Assembly: GCA_000697475.1 (NCBI GenBank)
Contig: JNEU01001023.1
Span: forward strand, 1-64,000
Direction of reading: 5' to 3'
Source of the DNA: Lichtheimia corymbifera B2541
Lineage: Eukaryota > Mucoromycota > Mucoromycetes > Mucorales > Lichtheimiaceae
Length of the DNA stretch: 64,000 nt
The position numbers were made by a program, and so were the translations under genes. The notes beneath the pieces were generated by a model. The model saw only the letters and a program-made list of their open reading frames with translations, was not told the origin of the DNA and made no database searches. Of the stretch, positions 36,650 through 48,377 are shown piece after piece (positions within the stretch are counted from its first letter, which is position 1; every line of letters starts with the position of its first letter).

Positions 36650-38410
36650 TCTACAATACAACGATGCATCAAGTGCCCACACACGAAGATATCCAACTTA
36701 GGAAGAAGGAAGGTCTTTCATGCTATAATGATCTATCCAACACAATCCCATAATTGCTAATGTGATCCTTTAATCCAACATGATTCAAAAGAGGTAGATT
36801 GAGAGGTACAACGAATTGCTTCAATGGGGAATCTACAGCGATTTGGAAGGTTTTTATCCTTGGGTTGTGCATCGTGCATAGGTAAATGGATGGCTGTGAG
36901 GTGGTGAATTATATGCAGGCGAGGCAAAACATGGATGATGATGGTCGTACTTGGTTGACAGGTTGCACACACGATGGCAGTATGCTGATCGAATGCACCA
37001 ATCGTTCCGGATGATACCGTCAAGGTCAAGTTAACAATGGAGGCAAAAGAACAAAGGCTCCCTTTCCACGCGTTGTTTATATCCAAATCCTTCCATCCCG
37101 TATATCAATAATCCATATCCATAAGAAGCCGTATGTACTGAAGCAAGTTGCTACACGTAAATAAAGCTGCTTGTATATAACAACTATCTGCTGTCCACGT
37201 GACAAGGCTGTAAAGACAAGTTGCTGTAAGGAAAGAACGCTGGTCGAGACAGTAGAGTGAAGATCTCGCTAGCAGAAAGTGCTGCTGCAATGAATGCTGT
37301 TACGATTGGTCGTGGCAGAGGAGCGTGCATGAGCGTGTGTTGTGTCAACTCATGTGTTGTAGAAGTGTGACAAGAAGGCTGTGTACACGCCATGGAACAA
37401 GTCATTCAGTCAAAGACAATAGAATCAAGACAGTTGTAGGATTGACATGATGGGTTGAAGCAGGACAATCGTTGGCAGGTTGTAGCTGTACTTGAATGGG
37501 CCAGCAGTTGAGAATGGGAAGAAGAGGGAGATAAAGTGGGTGGAAGAGGTGGAAATTAAATCTGCCAGGCAGTCAGACATATCCATGCACACTGTATATT
37601 GATCCATGATCTTGACATTGCTCACCTTGACCTCAAACTTTCACACAATATGCTCTAGGACATGCTGAACAACTTTGTATTAATAAAGAACCCACACTTC
37701 ATTTGAAAATTTTGAATGGGAGAGCATAATGTGCGATCTACTATAACGGAGGGAAATTGGGAAAGCGCCGGATTTATGAAAAAGTCAGTTAGTATGTAGT
37801 TCCTTGGGATTCCCCATCTCGCACTTGAAACTTGGTTAGAAGGTACTCTCGCATATGCTGATCAACTCCATTCATTTAAGAACCGTAGGTTTCGTCATGA
37901 TGTTTTATGAATCGGGCGGCCCAAATATAGGACAGACGGAATGCAAGTAGGGTGCATAGTGCACACCCCCGCGATTGTCCACCTCCATCATGAAACTTGG
38001 TCAGGCCGTGGGCTTCGACATGCTGATCAACTCCATTCATATAAAAGTCGTATACTTCATTGTGAGAATTAAAAAGGGGGCGCCGGACGATGAATGGACG
38101 GGAATATACTATATAGGATGGACGACCCATAACCCCGAGAATGCGCATTTCGAACCTGAAACTTTCACACAAGATGCTCCTGGACACGCTGATCAACTTT
38201 GTTCTCATAAAGACCCACACTTCATTACGAACATTTTGAATGGGAGGGTGCAAATGTAGGGGAGATCATGTACTCTTTGTTTGAGGGTTGTTCCGTCAAA
38301 TCCCCTCGGATCAAAAAAGTTGAAGCATGGGAATCGTTGACATGCAGTGTGTTGGACAACAGTTGCAAATAGGCCGAAAGGGCTATAAGCTGGCAGTTTA
38401 TGAACTGAAA
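36650..38410 (+). repeat. Repeat copy C: near-identical inverted copy of arm B plus module array and tail
   Basis: From 36650 to 37880 the sequence is nearly identical to the reverse complement of 2934-4150. From 37620 to 38260 it carries four plus-strand copies of the ~110-bp module (GATCAAC..., CATAAAGA, CACTTCAT, TTTGAATGG). A tail at 38281-38410 with GTCAAAT...CTCGGATCAA...GTTGAA recurs at 58630-58700 and 59450-59510. No protein domain is seen in any frame. With copy B it flanks the SET2-GFA1 block in inverted orientation. Confidence 0.88.
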
Positions 38411-39594
38411 TCAAATAGGGTGTATTATTGTTCATGCATTAATGTGCTCGTGCCCTGAACTTTGTTCCACGGCAGGTGCCTATTACATGTTGTCTCTTAC
38501 ATACTGTAAAAAGTTGCAAGCTCCTGTGGTGGTTGCATAAACATGCAAGATTATTGTAAGATCATTATCCCATAAGCAGTGTTAACCCATTCAAAGAGAA
38601 ATACGAGCAAAGTGAGTAACCGGGACCTCTAGTGATATAATAGGCATCAGGGCGCAGGGCTAGATCGCGGAGATTGTCGATTGCACATGCAGGTGGGACT
38701 TGTGGTCGCATCATTATCCTCTAATCTTGCCGTTATCTCTTATAATGTATTGTCCTTGTGTTATCCACTTGAGCCCAATACGGTACCTTGTTTACCTATT
38801 AACTATAGCATTACCCTCATGAGGCTCAGGTGTACGAAACATCCATCAAGAGGATTCCTGATCGGACATCTACTATTATTATGCCGCCATACAGGTGTAG
38901 GTGGATGAGGGTCATCCAGCAGTCTTCTTATAACTTCAAACCAAATCAATCAGCGTATTGGTAATAGATTAGGTAGCATCATGACATGACAGTATGTCCT
39001 TTTTCCAGGGAGATGGGTCTTTTGTTCATGCATTTATTGTGCAACTCTGAAACCAAAAAGCAGTTTAGGCATAATGGATACTGGTAAAAATGCATCATTG
39101 TGCCTGATTTCATCAAAAGTGTGCTTCTCCGATATTGTCATGGTGACGCGTGGGATTCCTCCCACACCTATCAGTATATGTTTCAGTGAGCCTATCGCAT
39201 CTCACATAGCTATTTCAAATGATCTCCATTATCATAGAATGTATCACGTCAATTAACAAGGGAAGATGTATGGTGGGATAAAAGACAACGATTACGTATG
39301 TGTTGTTTGTGTGATAGATTGTTTGGTTGGGTGGTGGTGCCTTGGTGATGGGATGAACAAATACGGCAGGTTCAAAAGCAGCAGCGCAGTAACCTCGTGG
39401 ACCATGCTCTCTTCCACTTTGTGGTTACAAAAAGAAAGGCGACGGGCTGTCGACGTTTATTCACCCCCTTCGCTTTGACCCAATCTCCCTGTTTCCTTTG
39501 GCGATTCCCACGCCTTACCATTCCCACCACATCTCTTTTGCACCATTGACAAAGAACCCATCACCGACTGCGGTTCTATTATGCATCTTTGGAA
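38411..39594. other. Unassigned spacer and ATG13 upstream region
   Basis: About 1.2 kb without a supported gene. The frames at 38681-38908 and 39266-39478 are open but featureless. The final ~170 bp are C/T-rich (CAATCTCCCTGTTTCC, CTTACCATTCCCACC) and probably form the ATG13 promoter and leader. Confidence 0.5.
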
Positions 39595-42500
39595 ATGACC
39601 TTCCCCGGCACTCCTCCCGCATCTTATCCAAGCGGCGCAACACAACCCAATCCACGAAGCTATTCATCGTCACCCATTGCACCTGTTGGGCCCTCAACGT
39701 CTTCTTCTTCCGGTACTCGTAATAATAAGCTGGACCATATTATCCAGGTGTGTGTGTGTGTGTTATGCAACGTCGCCCCGACAACCATGTGATTAACAGT
39801 GGGGTATTGATGGTATAGAACTTTTATACCAAAACCGTCCAAGTGATTGTTCAGGCACGTGTATCACCAGATAGCGATCGACATGGCAAATGCAGTAGCA
39901 CCAGTAGTACAACAAGTGCTTCCAGCTCATCCAAGAACAAAATGAATAAATGGGCAAGTCATCATCATCCTCATCATTGTATCCATCGCCTAATAGTGAT
40001 CTTGTAGTTCAATATTGCAACACAGGATGCTGAATTCTTACGAGAAGATCTCAAATATTGGCGAACTCGGGCAATACAATCCATGGATCGAGAACCACCA
40101 CCTTTGATACTGGATATCTATCTGGATACATCTGATCTTACCCCAAACCACAGTCTTATGTTGGCCATTGACCGGGCACGATTCAATAAGGTTGATCTAC
40201 CCTATTCAACAAATCGTATTCTGCTGGAGCGATGGACATTATCACTCAAGTAAGTATCCGCAAAAGAGAGAAGGAGAGGAATGTTAGAGAATAACAAGGA
40301 GGGTCATAGTCATCCATTGCCTGATTTTCCAGTGGATCTACCCAATCTCTACAAACGCTCCATTATCTTTTTCCGGGCGCTTTATTCTTTTGTCCGCTTA
40401 TTGCCAGGCCATGAATTACATCGTCGCTTATCCAAATATGGTCAGCAACTGAATGAATTATCTCTGGGTCATCGCCTTTCATCAACAATCATAACTGATA
40501 AATCCGAGTTGTCCTTGGGTAAGTAAGGAGGAGGAAATGGGTCTTATGGATTATGTCATGCTGACACTATCTACATAGACAAGTCGATCTTGGATGGAAA
40601 TGTGCGAGATACGCAAATGTACGAGTTCTCTGACGTAGTTACGCCACTCGGGTATGTATTAACTTTCAGACATTGGTATATGAAGCATAAAAGTTAATCT
40701 TACTATCAGGATCTTCAAGTTACAAGTGCAGTATCGGAAGAATTGCGATTTTCGTGTTGAAGACTCGGAGCGTGATTTAAGCGCACGGATGATGGATTTG
40801 CATGAGCAATTTTTTACTCCAACCATGGATAAGCACAGGCAAGAACAACGTCCTCGGTCAGCTGTTTTTTATGATGAGCAAGAGGTATGATGAGGAAAAG
40901 GGTTTGTATCAACTTTTAAACTAAATGCGTGTATAAACAGGAAGCATCACAACGTGCAGTGCATCGATTTTCTTCTTCATTTGCTCCAAGACCATCTAGT
41001 GCAGCCGCAGCAACAACATGCGATTCACGAGAACAGCGTCAACGACGTACAAGTATTGGATTACGTGGTTCACCTACAGGATCCCTTAAAGATACTATAT
41101 TGAGTCGAGCAGCACAACATCAGCAACAACAACAACAGCCAAGTCCCATAGACACAAGCACACATGCACCTATTACCATTGGTAGTCCTCTTAGCAAACG
41201 ACTATCAGCACCGCACACATCACCTTTCAAGACACCGTCGCTATCATCCTCACCACAAGCAGAGATTATGTGTATGTATGTGAAGGGGTGGTCTCTAGTG
41301 AAAACATCATAGGCTAATTGACATGTTGGTAATGAATAATAGTTTCCAAAAGTGGTGAAGGCATGATTGGACGACCACAAGCATCATTGAGTGATCGAGT
41401 TCGTAGTACAACCACCATGGCTGATGCTGGTAGTAGTGGGTCAATGCGAAGTCGAATTGAATTCTCTCCAAGTTTTGATAAATTGCGAGAACACACAAGG
41501 AGCCCAAGCCGTACTGATTTGACACGTCGTTGGTCAAGGACAAGTGATCACAGTTCGATCAATCTTGTAAGTGTGTATATACATCATATCTTTATTACAT
41601 GATAGCTAAGAATGACACTTTTAGGATACGGATGATACCGGCCTTGAGGAATTTATGCGTTTAGCAGCCGCCACACCTGAGCTCAAGATGTTTCAAAGCC
41701 GGAACTATGCAAGCCAATTTATGGATACGGATAGTGGTGGTGTTGGTGGAGGCAATATATCACCTACATCTGACAACAGCGCTGGTGGTATGGCAACAAG
41801 TGGATCTGGTGGTGGTACTAGTGCTTCGATTCATCGCTCCAAAAAGGCTCTTTCCCATTTTCGCAGTTTACGGGATGCACACAATACACTTTCAGAATCC
41901 ATGACATCCAGTGTACTTGCGCGTTCTGGAGGAGGAGACACACCTTCATCACCGACGACGGCTGCAGGCATGGCTGGTGGGATATCCCTTGGATCCTCGA
42001 CATCATCATCCACAGGGCGATCTTATATGCCAGTAGTACCATCTCCACTTCATGCTACAGATAGCCCTTCTTCTGAAGATTTACGTAATCAACAGCACCG
42101 TCATAGTGATCCCAGCGCTCGTATTATCCATCAACGACATCATTCTTTATCACAACAGCAGCTTCGACCTGGTAGCAACAGCAGCAGCAATAGTCTTGAT
42201 AGGAGTCCGCCTGCTTTTGCCAGCTATCCGAAAGATCGCCATCATGATGAGTTGCGGCGTCTTTGTGACGAGGATATTATGGGAGACCAAGCATCAACCA
42301 GTGGCGGTGTTGGCAATAATAGCAGCGGATCAAGGAGATATCGTGGAAACAGCTTGATCAGTGATGATGCTGCTGGTACAGAGATTCGACGTCAAGAGAG
42401 CATGAATAGTCTTCGTGAGCATCGAACCAGTATTGTGGATGATGATGATTCGTTGGTATTCAAGATGAGTGAGCTTGGTGTCGAAGGTGGTAGTGGGAGT

Positions 42501-42821
42501 GGCAGCAGCAGTCTATACCAGCAACAACAACAACAACAACAACAAGAGGCACCACCCTTTGCTTTTTCACGAACACCTATTGATCCATACAACAACAACA
42601 ATCATGCACGTGATTATTCTCAATGTTTGACAATTGGTACCAGTCCGGGGGGAGGCGATAATAGCGCAGCCAATGTTGATCACGTAACCCATCCAACATT
42701 ACGACGTATTGGGAGCAGTACTAGTTTACGTCAACAACCTTCATCCATGGCAACCGTTGTCGAGGAAGAAGAAAAAAGTGCCAGCAGCAGCGCAAGTGAA
42801 GATATTCATCAAACAAGATAA
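39595..42821 (+). CDS. ATG13: Autophagy regulator Atg13
   Basis: Atg13 bridges the Atg1 kinase and the Atg17 scaffold to start autophagosome formation and is inhibited by TORC1 phosphorylation. Nine exons (39595-39747, 39819-39953, 40008-40249, 40310-40518, 40579-40651, 40710-40884, 40941-41271, 41343-41566, 41625-42821) encode 912 aa. The N-terminal HORMA domain spans about 40-290: NKLDHIIQNFYTKTVQVIVQAR, then NIATQDAEFL, LLERWTLSL, YKRSIIFFRALYSFVRLLPGH and TPLGIFKLQVQYRKNCDFRV. The rest is disordered, rich in Ser, Gly, Gln and Asn, with many RxxS/SP sites suited to kinase control; DTDDTGLEEFM may be part of the Atg1- or Atg17-binding region. Intron 2 has a GC donor. The disordered tail is a single 1.2-kb exon. 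Confidence 0.92.
39954..40007 (+). other. GC-AG intron in ATG13
   Basis: The 54-nt intron starts GCAAGTC, has a CTAAT branch-like site and ends CTTGTAG. It joins KMNKW to FNIATQDAEF, the expected HORMA sequence. Reading through meets an in-frame TAG at its last bases, so splicing is required. Confidence 0.85.
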
Positions 42822-43209
42822 CCGGGCATCGCCTTTCAAGTTACCCCGCATCCTACATCAGTCCCTTTTTTTATTTTTCTTTTGCATCTGTACTAATAAG
42901 AATGAATCAACATTTTCTTCTAATATAAATCACAATGTCATGTTGATGGGTAATTTAACAAGGATAATAGAGGGATGGATCCAGGGGAGGTGGTTGACGA
43001 CATGATAAGATTTTTGTCTCTCTCTCCTTGTCGAGAACATTTGTTGGATTCATTTTAGGCAAGGCGTGCTTTTTACTTTCTTTCTCCTCTATTTCAGCTA
43101 CCCACACACACACACGCACATAACCACCACCACCTCGTCTACTTTTCTATACTTTTAAGCCCACTCTCACCTACATTCACACATTCACATATAAAAAGTC
43201 TTTGTCGTA
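42822..43209. promoter_or_regulatory. Promoter and leader of the coiled-coil gene
   Basis: This 388-bp spacer has the ATG13 3' flank (T-rich) and then a C/T-rich leader with CACACACACACGCACAC and CACCACCACCTC runs leading to the ATG at 43210. An ATATAAAAAGTC element just 10-20 bp before the ATG is too close to act as a TATA box. Confidence 0.45.
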
Positions 43210-44649
43210 ATGTCAGTCTCGTCACACGACGGTAGTGAAAAGGACAGTGGTCTTTTCCATCGCATGTCGGAAGGCTTTCCTCATCGTTATGCAGCCATGC
43301 GCAAGACCGACTTGCTTGACACCTTGGATGTACGACATCGTGACACGGATACTTGGAGTGTTGCAGCGACGATTGACGACCAGGAATCAGTTATCAGTGG
43401 AGCTGGAGGAACAGCGAGTATTGTGAGCAGTAGCCGAGCGACCGTGGAAGGACGAGAAACAGACGATGATCGGTCTACACTGGATGGCGGTGGCAATGGA
43501 AGTGATGCTATACATCCTGCACTTTTGACTTCCTTTCGACTTGAGACTTTACGTGATTTGGATGGTGGTAGTGGTGGAGGAGGACAAGATACAGCTAGTA
43601 CTATTGACGACAATCGATCCCGGTCTAATGCTGCCGAGTTTGGTGATGAAGGCACTCGGTCTGCAGCGACAGATTTCGATCAAAGTGATACGAGCGATGA
43701 TGAACAAGGAGGAGGACACCAACATCGAGTAGTCAATGATGATATCTCGGCACCTCCACAACCACAACCAAGCTTTGCCAGTGTCACCAAGTCCTTTGCA
43801 GAGTTGATGGAAGAAAATGAAGCCTTACATACTCAACTACGCAATCTTCAAATCGCCCAAAAACATCAATCAGAACTTATTGAAAACTTGCGTTCTCTCA
43901 CCAACTGCAATGAAGAAGTCTATGGTCAAGCCTTGCATCTTTCTCAAGTCACTCCTGAAGAACTTGAACGTTGGAATCAACAGAGTAGAGCTGCTGCTGC
44001 ATCCTCATCCTCATCATCAACCACACCAGCAGCAGGCCGAGAACAACAAGAAGCAACCAGTGCTCATTCCCTTGCTCAACAACTCGCAAGACTCGCTGAA
44101 CTTGTCACTCGCTATACCCAATTGGTGGATCATCAAGATGACTCGGCAAAGATTCGATTTGAGCAGGATCTCTTCGCTCATATCGTCAGTGCTTATTTTG
44201 ATTCGCTTCCTTTTGGTACTGAAAATCAGGAACTCTTGAACCTTGCTTATTCGGATCAAATGCGTCGATTCCAAACAACGCTCGGTGCACATTTCGCAAA
44301 ATGGTATCGTCGACAAACCGTCCAATCACTCTCGCTCAATCCTGCTTCCAAGGAACATCTTGAACGTCTGCGTATCGTGATGACTGAGAAGTTTTATCGC
44401 AATCAACACAAGCAAGAATGGGATGAATTACTCGAACACTGTGCTGCCCTCTCCTTGGTCATTCATGCTGGTGATGCTGATGTCACAACACAACAAGTCG
44501 AACAAGGTGCAAAGTACGATCCTCACATTATGGCCGTCGTCGGTAACGAGAGAGCTGATGATACCAAATCCGTCAAGTCCGTGCTTACCCCGTTGTTCAT
44601 CGATGAAGAGCAGGTGGTGCTGATGCCCGCGCGCGTGATATTGCAGTAG
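43210..44649 (+). CDS. Unrecognised acidic, coiled-coil protein, single exon
   Basis: I do not recognise this protein. It is one uninterrupted 479-codon reading frame, the only long intron-free gene in the window apart from the small one at 51.6 kb. The first ~200 residues are disordered, Asp/Ser/Gly-rich and acidic, with a repeated DDxxS/TID style. A coiled coil is likely near 200-240 (SFAELMEENEALHTQLRNLQ). A Ser/Ala linker follows. The helical C-terminal half (about 275-440) has QQLARLAELVTRYTQL, FDSLPFGTENQELL and KWYRRQTVQSL and looks like a folded domain. The C-terminus ends VVLMPARVILQ. The CT-rich leader and steady codon use support a real gene. It could be a cytoskeletal or trafficking adaptor, but nothing seen proves that. 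Confidence 0.8.
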   Translation: MSVSSHDGSEKDSGLFHRMSEGFPHRYAAMRKTDLLDTLDVRHRDTDTWSVAATIDDQESVISGAGGTASIVSSSRATVEGRETDDDRSTLDGGGNGSDAIHPALLTSFRLETLRDLDGGSGGGGQDTASTIDDNRSRSNAAEFGDEGTRSAATDFDQSDTSDDEQGGGHQHRVVNDDISAPPQPQPSFASVTKSFAELMEENEALHTQLRNLQIAQKHQSELIENLRSLTNCNEEVYGQALHLSQVTPEELERWNQQSRAAAASSSSSSTTPAAGREQQEATSAHSLAQQLARLAELVTRYTQLVDHQDDSAKIRFEQDLFAHIVSAYFDSLPFGTENQELLNLAYSDQMRRFQTTLGAHFAKWYRRQTVQSLSLNPASKEHLERLRIVMTEKFYRNQHKQEWDELLEHCAALSLVIHAGDADVTTQQVEQGAKYDPHIMAVVGNERADDTKSVKSVLTPLFIDEEQVVLMPARVILQ

Positions 44650-45508
44650 CTAGTTTATGTGTTGTGTTGTATATATGCAATTTGTATAAAGATATCAAAA
44701 CATGGGTCTTTTCTTATCATCCACATACGCTGATTGGGATTATGCCATAGCGAATAATTAAAGTTTGCTAATAAGGTCGGCTGTTGTAAAAAGAGTGTGC
44801 GTTTGACAAGACATGCGTTCTAGAAAAAATAACGTGTGTGTGCACGCTCGGAAATCACGGGCCGCTTTTTTCAAAGTCGGTGATACCGGAAAGAGAACAT
44901 GCTCCTCATGTGGGAAGGAACGTTAGCATATGGATCGTTTCATTACGTATGGGATCGATATACATATACCCAACAAAGCTCTGAGCTTGGTTCTTTTTTT
45001 CCGTATGCGTGCTGCATCATCGAGAAACAAGGCAACACAGTGTGGTATGTCGCGGGTTTAAATGGCGTGTTATGGCGCAATGCTCCTGCTTTGAGTGGTA
45101 AAAGCTACCCACAAATAAACCATTGCTGATACCAACTATGTACTCTTCCTGGATTCCGGTTCATAGTTATGATCAAATCTCAATGCCTCTATTTTTCTCT
45201 TGAAAACGTTTAACATTCAGATAATAGGCGGTCGCACCAATATTTCAAGGACACACTCCCCTAAACTTTGTATTCCTCTGCCTTTCGAAAACGGAAGCTT
45301 TATGTCACCGCTGTCGGGCATGACATTCACACTACATGTATGGCTCATCGCTCATGTACCCTTGTCCCTGTGTACCATTGTATGCGAGATTATGTCAAGA
45401 AATATATCCATAAACTTAAACTAAAGCCGCTTTTGTGCCTTTAAATATGAATCTAGCCGATGTGCTCGGTATACAATCTTCTCTTTCCGACATTTATCAC
45501 ATCACAAC
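44650..45508. promoter_or_regulatory. Spacer upstream of the sulfotransferase-like gene
   Basis: No gene is supported in these 859 bp. A 76-codon frame at 44899-45129 has no domain. The final 60 bp (CTTCTCTTTCCGACATTTATC) resemble the leader of the downstream gene. Confidence 0.5.
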
Positions 45509-46336
45509 ATGGCACCTTTGAAAGTCATTGGCGCTGGCTATGGACGTACAGGCACTGACAGCTTGCGAACTGCTCTTAACATCCTTGGGTATGTATATTG
45601 TGTTTGTTCACGCTTCCAAATGTTAACTTTTTATATTTGTTGTTGTTAGATTTAACTGCTTCCACATGAGAAGCGTGATGATGGATAATGTGGATCGCCA
45701 TCCAGAAGTGTTTACGGATGCTTTCCTCCACCCCGAGAAGCCCGTGGATTGGGACATGTTGTATGAAGGCTTTGATGCTGCTGTGGACTGGTAAGAGTTT
45801 TCCCTTCATGTATCACATCCTGATGCTAACGAGCCAAATGTATCGTATCAAGGCCAACCGTTTCCTTTGTGGACCGTTTAATGAAGCATTACCCTGACGC
45901 CAAGATCGTCCTTACCGATCGTGATGCCGATAGCTGGTATCGCTCTGTCAAAAGCACGCTTTTCAGTCTGGTGTCTGAGGGAAATCGTGACTATGATAGT
46001 ATGTCTGAGTACATGAAACGTGTCAGAGAAATGGGCGAGGTCCTCATTTTGGATGGTGCCCTTTACGATCCCGAGAAGTTTAACGATGAAGAGGCTATCA
46101 AGGCAAAATTCAATGCTCATGTTGAGTGGGTTAAAAAAAACGTTCCTTCCGATCGACTTTTCATCATGCAACTTGGTGAAGGTTGGGAACGATTATGCAA
46201 GTTTTTGGATGTACCTGTACCCGATGTACCTTATCCAAGTGCCAACTCCTCCAAATCATTCCAAGATGAATTTTTAAATGGTCGTCTGAAGGAGACAGTT
46301 CTCCAGAATCAACCAAAGGAAACACAATCCGCGTAA
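45509..46336 (+). CDS. Sulfotransferase-like P-loop protein (Sulfotransfer_4 type)
   Basis: This belongs to the fungal P-loop family related to sulfotransferases; the donor would be PAPS, but the acceptor and even the activity are unproven for this group. Exons 45509-45588, 45650-45790 and 45853-46336 encode 234 aa. The nucleotide-binding loop is GAGYGRTGTDSLR near residues 8-20. Then come the family landmarks FNCFHM, DWDMLYEGFDAAVDWP and KIVLTDRDADSWYRS, the last holding the Arg/Asp/Ser of the 3'-phosphate site. The Trp-rich C-terminal helix has EGWERLCKFLDVPVPDVPYP. All motifs are intact. A copper- or alkaloid-type function cannot be inferred. Confidence 0.88.
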
Positions 46337-47179
46337 TGTTTAACCCTTTCGACCACTTGGGAGAGGAGTACATATACCTTAACTACCTATAATGCATATG
46401 CTATTGGTAAAATAAACATATCCATACGTCCAGTCTTCTCATTAAGCATGTAAACAATGACCCAATAGATTTATACATAGTAGCTGATGGGATACAACAA
46501 TGACCGTCAGCATTCATGTAGCAGCGGCATGTTACATATCGGGTGTAGTCTGCATTGGGCAGTAATTTTGAAAGGTCACATATAACAAAGGCACACAATG
46601 ATAGGCATGTCCCATGCGTGGGCTATGTCAACAATGGCTCTTTGTTTATAAACCATCATGTGCATGGATAATCAGCTACTTTCAGCATATGATAGAACAA
46701 ATATATGGAATGCTGATGTTTTGGGGATAACCACAAGATCATGCACGCCGGTGAACGTTTTTATTACCAATGGCCACATTCTTTTATATCTAGTATCAAG
46801 GACCATTCAATCAGCGAGCCAACAAGGAGAATTCAAGTAGTAGTAGTTTGCCCAAACAGCCATGGTGGATAGGATAAAAGAAATGTTTTCACTTTAAAAG
46901 GCACGAATAAAAGTGCTCAAATCCATTGTGGAATGATCCTCCAAATTACGTCCAGACCCCGGTGGATTTGTTTTTATTGTTCGCATTATAAATCAATTCT
47001 ATCAACGATTTCATTGATTACAGGCAAGATAGCACCATGTCAAAAGGTTGGGGGCGTTCATTTGATGTTGCACACGATCCATCATGCATGCATGGGTCGT
47101 TTCTTTTTGGCGTTGACCACACCCCACGCGCCGCGGCTCACAACTCCGGCTTCTCCAAAACTGCATTCGCTCTTTCCCA
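46337..47179. other. Spacer upstream of TIP41
   Basis: This 843-bp stretch has no supported gene. The frame at 46933-47292 overlaps the TIP41 first exon in another frame. The region around 47100-47175 is C-rich and probably the TIP41 leader. Confidence 0.5.
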
Positions 47180-48220
47180 ATGACACACCGACTCATCAAG
47201 GAAGGATCAACACGCACCGGGTTATTACAAGGCATCGAGTACAATGGCTGGACCATTACAAGTCGAAAAGGACCCATTTGCAACTCCAATGAAATGGACA
47301 AGTAAGTCTACATTGGATATCTCGTTGTAAAGACTATGTTTTATCTAACCCGTAAAGCAGTATCCAAAAAGAATTCGGGATGCCTCCACCAGAAATGGTA
47401 TTCGGCAACAACCATGTCACTCTCAAGGTCAAAGATATCGAGATCGATTTGAATGCAATGGATGCCTTGCGACAGGTGGATACAAGTGCCGATAGTAGTG
47501 AACATATCAAAGTGGCCTATGCCGATGAATGGACGAGGAAAAGGTAAGCAATGATGGAAGATGACAAGAGCAAATAGATGACCATAGAGGGGTTGTTTAG
47601 CCGTCATCAAGATGTCAAGGATGTAGTCAAGCCGTACGATTGGACATATACAACTGCGTATCGTGGCACCTTGAATGACAAAGCCGTCTTCCACGAAGCA
47701 GAAGAACCATCCATAGACGTGGCACGCCTGCAGAAACAAGAACCGATCTTATTTTACGATGAGAATATCTTGTACGAAGATGAGCTTGCAGATAATGGCA
47801 CGACAATCTTATCGGTGCGGCTGGTAAGTTGGATGGGTTTGGCAACAGCAAAAGGATCAGTGATTGATTTATATATATTTGAATAGCGGGTCATGCCGTC
47901 ATGTTTCCTGGTACTTCAACGACTCTTTTTACGTGTGGATGATGTCCTCTTTCGTATAAACGACACACGCATCTATCACACCTTTGGCACACCTTATGTT
48001 ATTCGAGAATATACATCCAAAGAAGATCATTACAAGACTATCATCAATGTAAGTGCTCTCTAACAACATGCGTCCTCTACCCCCGCTAATGCACCTTGAA
48101 CATTAGAAATTACCCATGACCAAAGGCGATGTACCACTTGTCAATGATCCCAATTGGGTGTCTTCTAGTCTTCCCCAGAAACCAAATGTTTTTATTCGAG
48201 AACATCTTATCATTGAATAA
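47180..48220 (+). CDS. TIP41: TIP41-like regulator of PP2A-type phosphatases
   Basis: Tip41/TIPRL binds PP2A-family catalytic subunits (with Tap42) and modulates TORC1 output. Exons 47180-47301, 47361-47543, 47601-47823, 47887-48048 and 48107-48220 encode 267 aa. Family blocks are clear: GWTITSRKGPIC, EFGMPPPEMVFGNN, LNAMDALRQVD, VKPYDWTYTTAYRGT, EPILFYDENILYEDELADNG, and the C-terminal SVRLRVMPSCFLVLQRLFLRVD. The length is typical (about 270). The start gives the short N-terminus seen in fungal members. It converges on PRI2 with 157 bp between stops. Confidence 0.95.
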
Positions 48221-48377
48221 TACGTATCCCTATATTCTACAAATCTATCTAATCATCTGAGTGAAGCACACATTGGAAGTGCTTGTGTATTAAGGGGTCA
48301 TATTGGGCTTAAACGAAGTATGGGGGGGTTGGATCAACGAGGTGTCAAGATTAATGGTATTATCCTTTTATTCATTT

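Noticed and set aside
43190..43199. TATA box (ATATAAAAAG) before the coiled-coil gene
   Set aside because: It lies within about 20 bp of the ATG, too close to direct initiation upstream of this start codon.
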